NCBI GenBank assembly: GCA_025455015.1
Contig: JALONI010000012.1
Location: forward strand, 1 to 45,080
Origin: Cyclobacteriaceae bacterium
Lineage (GTDB): Bacteria; Bacteroidota; Bacteroidia; Cytophagales; Cyclobacteriaceae
DNA: 45,080 nt
Direction: 5' to 3'
Notes under the pieces: generated by a model
Databases searched by the model: none
What the model was told of the DNA's origin: nothing
Seen by the model: only the letters and a program-made list of their open reading frames with translations
Shown here: positions 1-8,310 of the stretch, one piece after another
How positions within the stretch are numbered: the first letter of the stretch is position 1
Layout of the letters: every line of letters begins with the position of its first letter
Position numbers and translations under genes: made by a program

Positions 1-84
1 ACACGCCCGCTGGCCAGCAACGATGACGAAGCGGAGGGCCGCATGCTCAACAGGCGCGTGGAGTTCAAGGTGATCAGCAAATAA
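1..84 (+). CDS. C-terminal end of an OmpA-domain protein (partial)
   Basis: Only the last 27 codons are in the window, ending at TAA 82-84. The peptide contains the run NRRVEFKVI close to its end, the usual last strand of an OmpA-like peptidoglycan-binding domain (family: ...GR..NRRVEF.). Such proteins sit in the outer membrane or periplasm and anchor it to the cell wall. The 5' part lies outside the window, so the full architecture is unknown. Confidence 0.6.
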   Translation, partial: TRPLASNDDEAEGRMLNRRVEFKVISK

Positions 85-140
85 GCAGGGTCGGTTTTTT
101 GTCTAAGCGGCCTTATCTGCCTACCTGATGGCTAAAGTGT

Positions 141-148
141 TACCTTTG
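141..148 (+). promoter_or_regulatory. Bacteroidota -7 box (TACCTTTG) for ubiE
   Basis: TACCTTTG fits the Bacteroidota -7 consensus TAnnTTTG exactly and ends only 7 bases before the ubiE ATG at 156. No clear TTG -33 box lies 19-21 bases upstream. If the box is used, the transcript would start almost at the start codon, so ubiE mRNA would be nearly leaderless. Confidence 0.5.
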
Positions 149-155
149 CCCGCGC

Positions 156-884
156 ATGGAAAAAGTGGTAGTCCCGTACAAAGAAGACCAGGCAGGCAAA
201 AAGCAGCAGGTGGCGAAGATGTTCGACTCCATCAGCGGCAATTATGATTTCCTCAATCATTTCTTAAGCCTGGGCATTGACATTCGCTGGCGCAAAAAAG
301 CCATCCGGCAACTGCAGGCCCTGCAGCCGAAATGGATTTTGGACGTGGCCACCGGCACGGGCGACTTCGCCATTGAGGCGCTGGCGTTAAAACCCGAAAA
401 AGTCATCGGCATCGACATTTCGGAGGGCATGCTGGACCAGGGACGGAAAAAGATGAGGCAGCGCGGCTACTCCCCCCTCATCGACATGATCAGTGGCGAT
501 TCAGAAAACTTGCCGTTTGAAGAAAATAAATTCGATGCGGTAATCGTTGCTTTTGGGGTGCGTAACTTTGAAAACCTGCCGCGAGGACTGGCCGAGATGA
601 GGCGTGTGCTTAAGCCGGGCGGCAAAGTCGCTATTTTGGAGTTTTCAAAGCCCCGCTCCTTTCCGTTCAAACAATTGTACTACTTTTATTTCCGATACAT
701 CTTGCCCACCGTGGGTCGCTGGATTTCCAAAGACCGGGCCGCTTACACCTATCTGCCTGAATCCGTTCAGGCGTTTCCGGATGGCAGCGAGTTCACGGGC
801 ATCATGGATCGGATCGGATTTAAAAACACCACATGCAAGCCTCTGACGTTCGGCATCAGTTCCTTATACATCGGCACAAAATAG
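156..884 (+). CDS. ubiE: Demethylmenaquinone methyltransferase UbiE/MenG
   Basis: This 242-residue protein is a class I SAM-dependent methyltransferase. The SAM motif I reads DVATGTGD at residues 63-70, followed by the acidic end of strand 2 (GIDIS, about 85-89). The N-terminal VAKMFDSISGNYDFLNHFLSLGID and the C-terminal GIMDRIGF...GISSLYIGTK are typical of UbiE/MenG. The enzyme methylates demethylmenaquinone in the last step of menaquinone synthesis. Length matches the family. The ATG at 156 follows a good -7 box. The next gene, porT, starts inside its last 52 bases; ubiE-porT adjacency is a known arrangement in Bacteroidota. Confidence 0.95.
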   Translation: MEKVVVPYKEDQAGKKQQVAKMFDSISGNYDFLNHFLSLGIDIRWRKKAIRQLQALQPKWILDVATGTGDFAIEALALKPEKVIGIDISEGMLDQGRKKMRQRGYSPLIDMISGDSENLPFEENKFDAVIVAFGVRNFENLPRGLAEMRRVLKPGGKVAILEFSKPRSFPFKQLYYFYFRYILPTVGRWISKDRAAYTYLPESVQAFPDGSEFTGIMDRIGFKNTTCKPLTFGISSLYIGTK

Positions 885-1570
885 TACTCGCTCTGCTATT
901 GGTGATGTCGGCCAGCGCGTGGGGCCAGAAGTCGCACACCTATGTCAGGCGCAACAACCCCGAGTACGACAACCGCACCATTACCTACGGCTTTCTGATC
1001 GGCATTCACACTTCGGCCTACCGCAGCCGTTATTCCGATGCGTTTGTAGACGCCAATGCGGATACCGCCCATTCCATCATGGCCTCATTTTCACCAGGCT
1101 TCTCGCTCGGCTTTCTGGTCAACCTGCGGCTGCACGAATTTGTGGATTTGCGCCTGATGCCCAAGGTGGGCTTCTACGACCACCAGCTTCAATATGCTTA
1201 CACCAATGCGCCCACGCAAACCCAACTGGTGGAAACGGCCATGGTGGAATTTCCACTGTTGCTCAAATACAAGTCGATGCGCAGGGGCAACGTGCGCATG
1301 TACATGATTGGGGGGGTAACACCCGGCTTTGAAGTGTCGGGCCAAAACGACATCTCCACGGGCTCGGCCGAACTGCCGATCCGAAAATCAAACCTCAGCC
1401 TGGAGGCAGGCTTAGGGTTTGACTTGTATTTTCCCCTGTTCAAGTTTTCACCCGAGATACGCTTTGCCCGCGGCATCACCAACATGCTGGGCGCGGGCAG
1501 CGGCCCCTTTGCCGATGGTCTCAAAAATCTCACCACCAATACGGTATCCGTCTATCTGATCTTTCAATAA
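833..1570 (+). CDS. porT: PorT family outer-membrane protein (type IX secretion)
   Basis: A 245-residue protein with an N-terminal hydrophobic signal (IVLALLLVMSASAWGQ, about residues 18-33) and then a beta-rich region with alternating polar and apolar residues, as in an eight-stranded outer membrane barrel. PorT is a component of the Bacteroidota type IX secretion system needed for gliding and export of cargo. Recognition rests on size, barrel character and position directly after ubiE, which is conserved in the phylum. The only ATG in frame lies at 833 within ubiE, giving a 52-base overlap and about 17 residues ahead of the signal core. A generic PorT-like barrel is the alternative. Confidence 0.8.
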   Translation: MQASDVRHQFLIHRHKIVLALLLVMSASAWGQKSHTYVRRNNPEYDNRTITYGFLIGIHTSAYRSRYSDAFVDANADTAHSIMASFSPGFSLGFLVNLRLHEFVDLRLMPKVGFYDHQLQYAYTNAPTQTQLVETAMVEFPLLLKYKSMRRGNVRMYMIGGVTPGFEVSGQNDISTGSAELPIRKSNLSLEAGLGFDLYFPLFKFSPEIRFARGITNMLGAGSGPFADGLKNLTTNTVSVYLIFQ

Positions 1571-1607
1571 TCGGCAAACGACTGGGCCTGCTGGGCCCGT
1601 ATGCTAC

Positions 1608-2366
1608 ATGAACACCCCTCGCACTGTTTTGATTACCGGAGCTACGTCAGGCATTGGCGAAGCCACTGCCCGCCTGTTGGCGCAACATCGCTTTCGGTTG
1701 ATTCTTTGCGGCCGCAGACAAGACCGCCTGACTACGCTGGCGCGCGAACTTGCCGGCAACACGGAAGTACACACGCTGTGTTTTGATGTGCGCCAACATG
1801 CCGAAGTAGCCAAAGCGGTAGCCTCGCTGCCGCCCGTCTGGCAAGCGGTGGACGTACTCATCAACAATGCCGGCAATGCCCACGGCCTGGATCCCATTCA
1901 AACCGGCCGCATCGATGACTGGGATGCAATGATCGACATCAATGTAAAGGGCTTGTTGTACCTGACGCGCGAAGTAGTGCCCGGGATGGTGGCGCGCAAC
2001 CGCGGCCACATCATCAACTTAGGTTCCATTGCGGGCAAGGAAGTCTATGCCAACGGTAATGTTTACTGCGCCAGCAAATTTGCGGTGGATGCGCTCACGC
2101 GCGGCATGCGCATTGACCTGAACGCCCATGGCATCAACGTAACCGCCATCCACCCGGGCCTGGTGGAAACCGAGTTTTCGTTGGTGCGCTTTAAGGGCGA
2201 TGCCGAACGGGCGGCCCACGTGTACCAAGGGCTGGAGCCGCTGCGGGGCGAAGACATCGCAGACTTGATTTTGTTTGCGCTCACCCGGCCGCCTCACGTG
2301 GTCATTGCCGATTTGGTGGTATTGCCACGCGCACAAGCCAGCGCCACCGTGGTACACCGAAAGTAA
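1608..2366 (+). CDS. SDR family NAD(P)-dependent oxidoreductase (YdfG-like)
   Basis: A 252-residue classical short-chain dehydrogenase. The cofactor loop TGATSGIG is at residues 10-17, NNAG at 86-89, and the catalytic triad Ser140, Tyr153 and Lys157 is intact (YCASK). CGRR after strand 2 (34-37) suggests NADP preference. Closest in layout to the YdfG group, which oxidises 3-hydroxy acids such as serine and allo-threonine; the true substrate cannot be read from sequence. It starts 37 bases after porT, and a small GGGCC/GGCCC hairpin (1585-1599) lies between them. It ends 12 bases from the convergent hydrolase gene. Confidence 0.88.
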   Translation: MNTPRTVLITGATSGIGEATARLLAQHRFRLILCGRRQDRLTTLARELAGNTEVHTLCFDVRQHAEVAKAVASLPPVWQAVDVLINNAGNAHGLDPIQTGRIDDWDAMIDINVKGLLYLTREVVPGMVARNRGHIINLGSIAGKEVYANGNVYCASKFAVDALTRGMRIDLNAHGINVTAIHPGLVETEFSLVRFKGDAERAAHVYQGLEPLRGEDIADLILFALTRPPHVVIADLVVLPRAQASATVVHRK

Positions 2367-2378
2367 TCGCGGCAGCCG

Positions 2379-3038
2379 CTAGCGCGGGTGAGCCAAGCGC
2401 TCCAGGGTAGGCCCATCAATGTCGTGCGCCCCGCGGAAGGGCACCCACCGGGGCGATGCATGCAGCCGCTGGGCCAGTTGCTGCATGTGTGCAAAACGCT
2501 CATCGGTGATAAACGGATCCTCCAGGCCATAGACGTGTATCACTTCTTTGGTTTTGAGCACCCGCTGGCCTTCGTCAAAATCCATGTCCTCGGGTACCAG
2601 GCCTGCCCACAAGATCAATTTATCAAACTCGACTTGCCCGCTTACGGCCCAGCGCGCGGCCGTGGCAGCCCCTTGCGAAAACCCCAGCACGGTGGTGCGC
2701 AGCGCACAGCCAGCGGTTACTTCGCGATACACGGTGGTGAGGTACGTCAGGTAGTTCTCAATATCCGCCAATCGGTTCTCGCGCGTCATCCACGTGGCAC
2801 CCACGCGCTGGCTACCCCCGCGGCTGCGGGTAGCCACGTCTTCGAGGTAAAAACGCGACAGGCCCTCCGGGGCCACCACTACCATTCCGTGGCGCGTAAG
2901 CACCTCAAATTTCTTGATAAAGTATTGCGCCAACTGGCCATAGCCATGCAACACAAACCACAGGGTGTGGGCCGAATGCAAATCGCCCAGCACGTAGTAC
3001 CGGGCGCGATAGGAAAAATTGATGGTGTGCTCTTTCAT
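2379..3038 (-). CDS. Alpha/beta hydrolase, carboxylesterase/phospholipase-like
   Basis: Read from the ATG at 3038 (MKEHTINFSYRARYYVLG), this is a 219-residue alpha/beta hydrolase. The oxyanion motif HGYG is at 31-34, the nucleophile elbow GFSQG at 119-123 with Ser121, and the likely acid and base are Asp174 (EDPF) and His205 (GAHDID). This fits the small esterase/phospholipase family (PF02230). The frame stays open upstream, but that part is low complexity and overlaps the neighbouring gene, so the later ATG is preferred. Substrate unknown; no signal peptide, so probably cytoplasmic. Confidence 0.85.
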   Translation of the reverse strand: MKEHTINFSYRARYYVLGDLHSAHTLWFVLHGYGQLAQYFIKKFEVLTRHGMVVVAPEGLSRFYLEDVATRSRGGSQRVGATWMTRENRLADIENYLTYLTTVYREVTAGCALRTTVLGFSQGAATAARWAVSGQVEFDKLILWAGLVPEDMDFDEGQRVLKTKEVIHVYGLEDPFITDERFAHMQQLAQRLHASPRWVPFRGAHDIDGPTLERLAHPR

Positions 3039-3078
3039 CCCAACAGCGGTGACACGGGAGCAAGCCCGCACCCCACGG

Positions 3079-3510
3079 CTACCGCTTAAAGCCCAGCGCA
3101 CTGCCGCCACAGCGGGCGCCTCCGTCAAACGTATACTGGATGTAGTAGATGCCCGTGGACTGACATGCGAAGTTGATGGCCGACAAAATCTGCCCCTCCA
3201 CTTTGTTGGTTGCGATTTTATTGCGTTGTCCATCAAACAAACTCACCACGATGCCATCGGGCGCCTCGCCCGAGGCGCACAGGTTGATCATGTACTGCGT
3301 GCCGGTGGTGAGCACGTAACTGTACTCGACCTTCTCTTTGCCCGTCAGCGCCCCGTCAACTTTGTAGGCTTTGAGAAATTTGAACCCTTCGGCCAATTTG
3401 GGAATACACGTGTTGGCCAATCCTTCCGGATCGCACGGGGCCGTGGACTGGCCTGTAAAGCCAAAATTCACAGACGCCAGAATCACGATGGCAATGCTAA
3501 GCTTCTTCAT
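3079..3510 (-). CDS. Hypothetical secreted protein
   Basis: A 143-residue protein starting MKKLSIAIVILASVNFGFTGQS, a clear Sec signal peptide, so it is exported to the periplasm or beyond. The mature part has cysteines at its start and near the end (CASG, NFACQ, ARCGG) that could form disulfides, and ends GGSALGFKR. No family recognised. It follows the lipoprotein gene on the same strand with an 18-base gap and is probably co-transcribed with it. A TTG five codons upstream is a less likely start. Confidence 0.65.
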   Translation of the reverse strand: MKKLSIAIVILASVNFGFTGQSTAPCDPEGLANTCIPKLAEGFKFLKAYKVDGALTGKEKVEYSYVLTTGTQYMINLCASGEAPDGIVVSLFDGQRNKIATNKVEGQILSAINFACQSTGIYYIQYTFDGGARCGGSALGFKR

Positions 3511-3528
3511 ACATTTCGCATTCAATGA

Positions 3529-4422
3529 TTAACCGATAATTTTAGAACGAATGGACAAGGTGGCAGACTTGATCTTTTCAAAGTCTTGCGGTGTGATCTT
3601 CACGTGGGTAGTGCTGTTGTCTTTGATCATGGCTACGCCATTGACCACCTCCACGCTGGATTCCTGGTAGGTATGCGAGATCGACACGCCTGCGTAGGCT
3701 TGTTTCAGCGTTTCCAAATCAGCCGCCAAGGCTTTGATGTCGGGATCATCCGGATAGAAAGAAAGCAGCAGCGCAATTTGCTCCAAAATGATTTTCTGTT
3801 CGCCCACGGTTTGCATCAACTGCGGGTTGGCCGGATTCTTGGCAGCCGTTTGGCAGGTGATGTGCATCGCTTCCACCCAGCCGCCCGCCAGCAGCAACAC
3901 GCTTTGATACGATCGGCCCTGCTTCTCGAGATAGGCGTTGATCTCGTTGAAATTTTTAGTGGTGAGCAGCAGCAGCGAGTCCAGGTTTTTGCTGTTGCCT
4001 GCCAACCGCGCGATGGTTTGCATGTCAAAAAACTGACCGATGCTTAGCCCATCGGCCAACGTGCGTATGGACGACAGATAGTCCAGGCCGGCACGGCTTT
4101 GCTCGTAGATGTTGGTATAGCCCAAATCGGTGCCGTACACGCCCAAGTTGAGCGCCATTTTGTAGCGACTGTTGTATTTTTCAAAGTTGGAGGCCGGGTT
4201 GAGCAGCGACCCATCGAATTTGGTGCCCGATTCCTTCAGCAACACAGATATCTCCAGCGGGCTGGGGATCTGCTGCAGAATGCCATCGATCATCTCCTGG
4301 TTGAGCGTGGTGGTCTGGTGGATCGAATCCAGACTGGCCTCAAAGGCGCGGTCGTCCGGCTTTTTCTCCGAACCGCAAGCCGCCCACACGGCCGCGGCAG
4401 CCAACACAAAAACAACTCTCAT
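3529..4422 (-). CDS. Hypothetical lipoprotein
   Basis: A 297-residue protein with a lipoprotein signal: hydrophobic MRVVFVLAAAAVW, then AAC with the lipidated cysteine at residue 16, followed by GSEKKPDD. The rest is mostly helical, with many leucines and no membrane segment. I do not recognise a named domain. It lies upstream of the small secreted protein on the same strand (18-base gap), and the two probably form an operon acting at the outer membrane. The stretch 4423-4544 before it holds a short CCGCTAA/TTAGCGG hairpin (about 4480-4500) and no gene. Confidence 0.75.
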   Translation of the reverse strand: MRVVFVLAAAAVWAACGSEKKPDDRAFEASLDSIHQTTTLNQEMIDGILQQIPSPLEISVLLKESGTKFDGSLLNPASNFEKYNSRYKMALNLGVYGTDLGYTNIYEQSRAGLDYLSSIRTLADGLSIGQFFDMQTIARLAGNSKNLDSLLLLTTKNFNEINAYLEKQGRSYQSVLLLAGGWVEAMHITCQTAAKNPANPQLMQTVGEQKIILEQIALLLSFYPDDPDIKALAADLETLKQAYAGVSISHTYQESSVEVVNGVAMIKDNSTTHVKITPQDFEKIKSATLSIRSKIIG

Positions 4423-4544
4423 AGGCGTATGCGTTTTGACGGGCGAAAATACAGATTATTTGCCATCTGCCAGCCGCCCGCTAACCGGAATTTAGCGGCT
4501 TGACGTGCTCCCCTCCGCAGGGCCAACGCGGCCCGGTGCCGCGC

Positions 4545-7500
4545 CTATTGACCGTCCTTGCGCAGCATGCGGTTCACGCGGCTCTCCACGCGGCCCACCA
4601 GGTATTTGATCACCTCCAGGTACAACAGGCCGTACAAGATGCCGGCCATGCCGATGATGACCACCAGGTTGCACCAGTACGTGGGTAACCGCACGCCAAA
4701 CAGTTTTTTGTCGGGCACAAAAAAGGGGGTGCGATAATCCAACGCATGACGGGGCTGCACCGACTGGAAAATGGGGTGGATCGTTTGCACCAGCCGCCCC
4801 TCGTATTCGATCACGCGGTCTTTCACCGCCATGTTTTTGACCAACTCCGCCAATTTCTCATTGTAGTACCGGTCTTTTTCCGCTTTCAGGTCAAAGCCTT
4901 CGCGCTCGTAGAAGGCCCGCTTTTGCTCCGCCAGCCCGCCAAAATAGTTGAACTCCTTTTGATAATGCGCTTGGTACAACTGGAAGTATTGCGCCAATTG
5001 GGCCGCCTCCTTCAGGGAAAGCCCCGAAGCCCAGCGGCCGCGGGCATCCAGCGGTTCGAGGCCCAATCGATATTCTTCTGTTTGCAAGGTATTTTGCAAC
5101 ACGTCCACCTCGTGGGCCACGCGCGCCTGTAGGCTGTCGCTCGGAGCGGACAGATGCTCGGTGACCCACGTCAGGCGTCTTTTCATCTCGTCCACCAGAT
5201 AGACGGCTTTGAAATCGGCTTGCGCTTCCGCGCGATCATACGCGTAGAACGGAGCTTCAAAGTCGTTATGCGTAAACTGGTGCACGGCCATGGCCTCATA
5301 CGCCCAGCGGGATGTCATCACATCGGCTACCAAGGGCACGTGTACAGGGTGGCCGATCAGTTTGTTGAGCTTGTTGAAATTGAACAGCAGCCCACTGAAG
5401 ATCATCTGCGGAATCAGCAGCAACGGGATCAATACGTACACCGTCACGGCCGAATGGAAGGCCGATGAGATAAGCAGGCCCAACACATTGGCAAAACACG
5501 AAGTGACCCACAACACCAGCCAAAACGCCCACGTCATGCCGTGGATACCCAGGATGGCATTGCCCACCATCACAAACGAAAGGGTTTGGATGGCCGACAG
5601 CAGAAACAAAATACCCAGCTTGGACACGAGGTAGCTGTTCCAACTCAGATTCAGAAACGCCTCGCGCTTGAGAATCTTCCGGTCGCGGATGATTTCCTCG
5701 GCACTGACGGTCAGGCCCATAAACAACGCCACGATGATGGCCATCAGCAAATAGGCCGGAATGTTTTCGTTAAAGCGGAAGCTGTAGGCTAACCCCTCGG
5801 GCGCGCTGGGATAGCGAATGGCAAACGACAGCACCAGGGCCAGCAACGGAGCCTCTAATAAATTGATGGCCAGATAGGCCTTGTTGGCGGCCTTGGCTTT
5901 GAAATCGCGGATGGCGAACAACACCGACTGCTTGAACAAGCCCGGCAAATGCAGGGCATGGATGGGCGGCTCCTTTACTTTTTCTACCCGCGGCCGCACA
6001 ACCGATGCCCGGTACAATTCATTCCACTGGGCGGGCGTAGTTTTCCGTTTGGCCGTGGGCTGGCCATACTCATCCACCACGGTGGCCTCCAGCACATTAA
6101 AAATCTGTTCGGGGTTTACATTGCCGCACGCCTCACAATGGCCGCGGCTGCTGTCTACCTGGTGGGCGGCCTTCTTGAAGTAGGTTACCGCTTCCACCGG
6201 AGGGCCGTAGTACACCGGATAGCCTCCGGTGTCCATCATGATCATCTTGTCAAACATCTTGAACACGTCAGACGAAGGCTGATGGATCACCACAAAAATC
6301 AATTTACCCTTCAGCGAAAGCTGCTTGAGCAAATCGATGACGTTTTCCGAATCGCGCGAAGAAAGGCCCGAGGTGGGCTCATCCAAAAACAAAATGGCCG
6401 GCTCGCGTATCAACTCCAGCGCGATGTTCAAGCGCTTGCGTTGCCCGCCACTGATTTTCTTGTTGAGCGCGCTGCCTACTTTCAGGTGTTTGCGGTTCTC
6501 CAGTCCGAGGTCTTCAAGCATCGTCAACACCTTGCGCTGAATTTGACTTTCCGTCAGATTGTTAAAACACAACTTGGTGTTGTAGTACAGATTCTGATAA
6601 ACGGTGAGTTCTTCAATGAGCAAATCATCCTGCGACACATAGCCGATGGCCCCTTCAATTTCCTTTTTTTGCGTGTGGATGTTGAATCCGTTGATCTTGA
6701 TTTCGCCCCGGCTGGGTTTTTCTAGGCCTGCCAGCACGTTGAGCAACGTGGTCTTGCCTGCCCCACTGGCGCCCATGATGCCAATGAGTTTGCCGGGGCC
6801 TTCCGCAATGCTCACTTCATGCAGGGCCGTGACACGGCCGGCAAAGGTATGTTCAACGATGTGCGCCTCAAACGAAAGTTTTGTGTGCTGTATCTCTTCG
6901 TGAAAAGCCGCGACCAGATCGCTGTAGTAGACGGCATTGCCCTCCCGCGTTTTCAAGGTGGTGCCGGGTGCGAACAGGTATACCCGGTTGGTCACCATGG
7001 GCAGCCCGTTCAACATCTGTTGTTCGTCTCCTGCGTAGCGCACAAAGTAGATGTCTTCACTGCGCGTGTGCATGAACACCAGCGTACCCGCTACGTGCGC
7101 ATGCAGGTGCTTGGAGGCGGGTGCATCCAGCGGGGGGTGTTCGGCCGCCAGCAACAACGAAGGATGATTGAGTTTGCCAAATGTCTTTTGCGTGACAAAC
7201 GCCTCGATTAACGCGTACTCCTCCTGGCTGATGTTGAAAACCGTGGCGGCTGTGTGCACGATCTCCATGCGCTGGGCCGTAAAGCTCTTGTCGGAGGCCA
7301 CCAGTTCCACCAGTTTGATCAGCGTGATGAACTTCTGTTTCTGTGTCAGCGTCTTGTTGATCTTTTTGCAGATGGCCAGCGTCTTCAGCGAGTCTTTGAC
7401 GGAAGTCTTCTCGTTGGTGCCATCGCCTGTTTGCAAATGGTAGCCGGAGTATTGATCGTACAAGTCGATATACTCCTGCAGCGAAGCGCGGTCGAGTTCC

Positions 7501-7610
7501 TGTTGAAAAAAGGTAATGACGGCTTGCCGCTCGGCCGAGGTTACGCCACCGTCCTGTTTTGTAATGATGGCAAAAAGCTGCGTTAAAGCCTTTAATATTT
7601 CCTCACTCAT
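4545..7610 (-). CDS. ABCG-like half transporter with TerB-like N-terminal domain
   Basis: A 1021-residue ABC protein with ATPase and permease fused. Residues 1-140 are helical and resemble a TerB-type domain; 165-235 may be a small beta domain. The ATPase has Walker A GASGAGKTT (280-288), signature ISGGQRKR (386-393), Walker B ILFLDE (406-411) and a switch His443. The order ATPase then membrane domain and the motif DEPTSGLSSRDSENV match the ABCG/White group. A CEAC pair (492-495) follows. Several membrane segments span about 600-790, and two more lie at the C-terminus. Between them is a long charged region, probably periplasmic. Likely an exporter; substrate unknown. No partner gene is adjacent. 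Confidence 0.85.
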   Translation of the reverse strand: MSEEILKALTQLFAIITKQDGGVTSAERQAVITFFQQELDRASLQEYIDLYDQYSGYHLQTGDGTNEKTSVKDSLKTLAICKKINKTLTQKQKFITLIKLVELVASDKSFTAQRMEIVHTAATVFNISQEEYALIEAFVTQKTFGKLNHPSLLLAAEHPPLDAPASKHLHAHVAGTLVFMHTRSEDIYFVRYAGDEQQMLNGLPMVTNRVYLFAPGTTLKTREGNAVYYSDLVAAFHEEIQHTKLSFEAHIVEHTFAGRVTALHEVSIAEGPGKLIGIMGASGAGKTTLLNVLAGLEKPSRGEIKINGFNIHTQKKEIEGAIGYVSQDDLLIEELTVYQNLYYNTKLCFNNLTESQIQRKVLTMLEDLGLENRKHLKVGSALNKKISGGQRKRLNIALELIREPAILFLDEPTSGLSSRDSENVIDLLKQLSLKGKLIFVVIHQPSSDVFKMFDKMIMMDTGGYPVYYGPPVEAVTYFKKAAHQVDSSRGHCEACGNVNPEQIFNVLEATVVDEYGQPTAKRKTTPAQWNELYRASVVRPRVEKVKEPPIHALHLPGLFKQSVLFAIRDFKAKAANKAYLAINLLEAPLLALVLSFAIRYPSAPEGLAYSFRFNENIPAYLLMAIIVALFMGLTVSAEEIIRDRKILKREAFLNLSWNSYLVSKLGILFLLSAIQTLSFVMVGNAILGIHGMTWAFWLVLWVTSCFANVLGLLISSAFHSAVTVYVLIPLLLIPQMIFSGLLFNFNKLNKLIGHPVHVPLVADVMTSRWAYEAMAVHQFTHNDFEAPFYAYDRAEAQADFKAVYLVDEMKRRLTWVTEHLSAPSDSLQARVAHEVDVLQNTLQTEEYRLGLEPLDARGRWASGLSLKEAAQLAQYFQLYQAHYQKEFNYFGGLAEQKRAFYEREGFDLKAEKDRYYNEKLAELVKNMAVKDRVIEYEGRLVQTIHPIFQSVQPRHALDYRTPFFVPDKKLFGVRLPTYWCNLVVIIGMAGILYGLLYLEVIKYLVGRVESRVNRMLRKDGQ

Positions 7611-7645
7611 GGCCCGCGAAGGATACTTGTACTACCGACAAGCCT

Positions 7646-7653
7646 CAAAGGTA
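7646..7653 (-). promoter_or_regulatory. -7 box (TACCTTTG) for the ABCG-like transporter
   Basis: On the minus strand this reads TACCTTTG, an exact TAnnTTTG match, 35 bases upstream of the ATG at 7610. No matching TTG -33 box was found at the usual spacing, so support is from the -7 motif and position only. Confidence 0.4.
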
Positions 7654-7679
7654 CGACAAAAGTTGGCGTTTGGGGGAGC

Positions 7680-8150
7680 TTACTCCGTCAGGTTCTCCTT
7701 CGAAAACCCATGGGGCAGCAGTGCCTCCGCAGAGGGGCATTTGATCCACTGACCCTCGGAAACCAGCATCACAATTTCGATGGGCCGGTGCTGGCGGTGT
7801 TCGTACTCCAACAACACCTGGCGGCAGGCCCCACAACAACTGGCAGGTACCAGCTCTTTGTGATTTTTTTTGTGGGCCACCACGGCCATCTTTTGGATTT
7901 TTTGCGCGGGGTGTAGAGCCGAAGCCGCGTACAGGGCCACCCGTTCGGCACACATGCACAGCGGATAAGCAGCATTTTCCTGATTGGCCCCCGTCATCAC
8001 CGTGCCATCGTCCAGGATCAGCGCAGCGCCAACCATAAATTTCGAATACGGAGCATAGGCGTGGGCCGAGGCTTCCTTGGCCTTGTGTACGAGGTAGCGC
8101 GACTCGGAGTCGAGTTCGTCAAGCGAGGCAAACGTGTCAACCGGTTTCAT
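7680..8150 (-). CDS. cdd: Cytidine deaminase
   Basis: From the ATG at 8150 this is a 156-residue zinc-dependent cytidine deaminase, which converts cytidine and deoxycytidine to uridines in pyrimidine salvage. The family N-terminal motif AYAPYSKFMVGAAL is at about 31-44. Substrate residues GANQEN are at 54-59, the zinc and proton-shuttle motif CAE at 67-69, and the second zinc motif CCGAC at 105-109. Three cysteines thus bind zinc. Length and order are as in homotetrameric Cdd. The frame is open further upstream, but that part is not family-like, so the internal ATG is chosen. Confidence 0.93.
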   Translation of the reverse strand: MKPVDTFASLDELDSESRYLVHKAKEASAHAYAPYSKFMVGAALILDDGTVMTGANQENAAYPLCMCAERVALYAASALHPAQKIQKMAVVAHKKNHKELVPASCCGACRQVLLEYEHRQHRPIEIVMLVSEGQWIKCPSAEALLPHGFSKENLTE

Positions 8151-8310
8151 GCGTGGGGTGCCTAAATATGATCCCGGAGGGAAAGGTAATAAAAGGGATG
8201 TCATTTCCCTACGCCCTGCCACACAGCCCACACCGGATGTGGGCAGCGCCTACTCCGAAAATTATGCCTGACCAGGTGCCCCGTGTAAGGCGTAGTAGTA
8301 TCTTACCCCC

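Noticed and set aside
4480-4544. CCGCTAA/TTAGCGG and GGGCC/GGCCC hairpins as a terminator
   Set aside because: No T-run follows on either strand; I cannot support terminator function.
5949-6725. A 258-codon plus-strand frame
   Set aside because: It is antisense to the conserved ATPase part of the ABCG-like gene.
6850-6857. Another TGTTCAAC box
   Set aside because: It is inside the coding sequence of the ABCG-like gene, single and unpaired; taken as chance.
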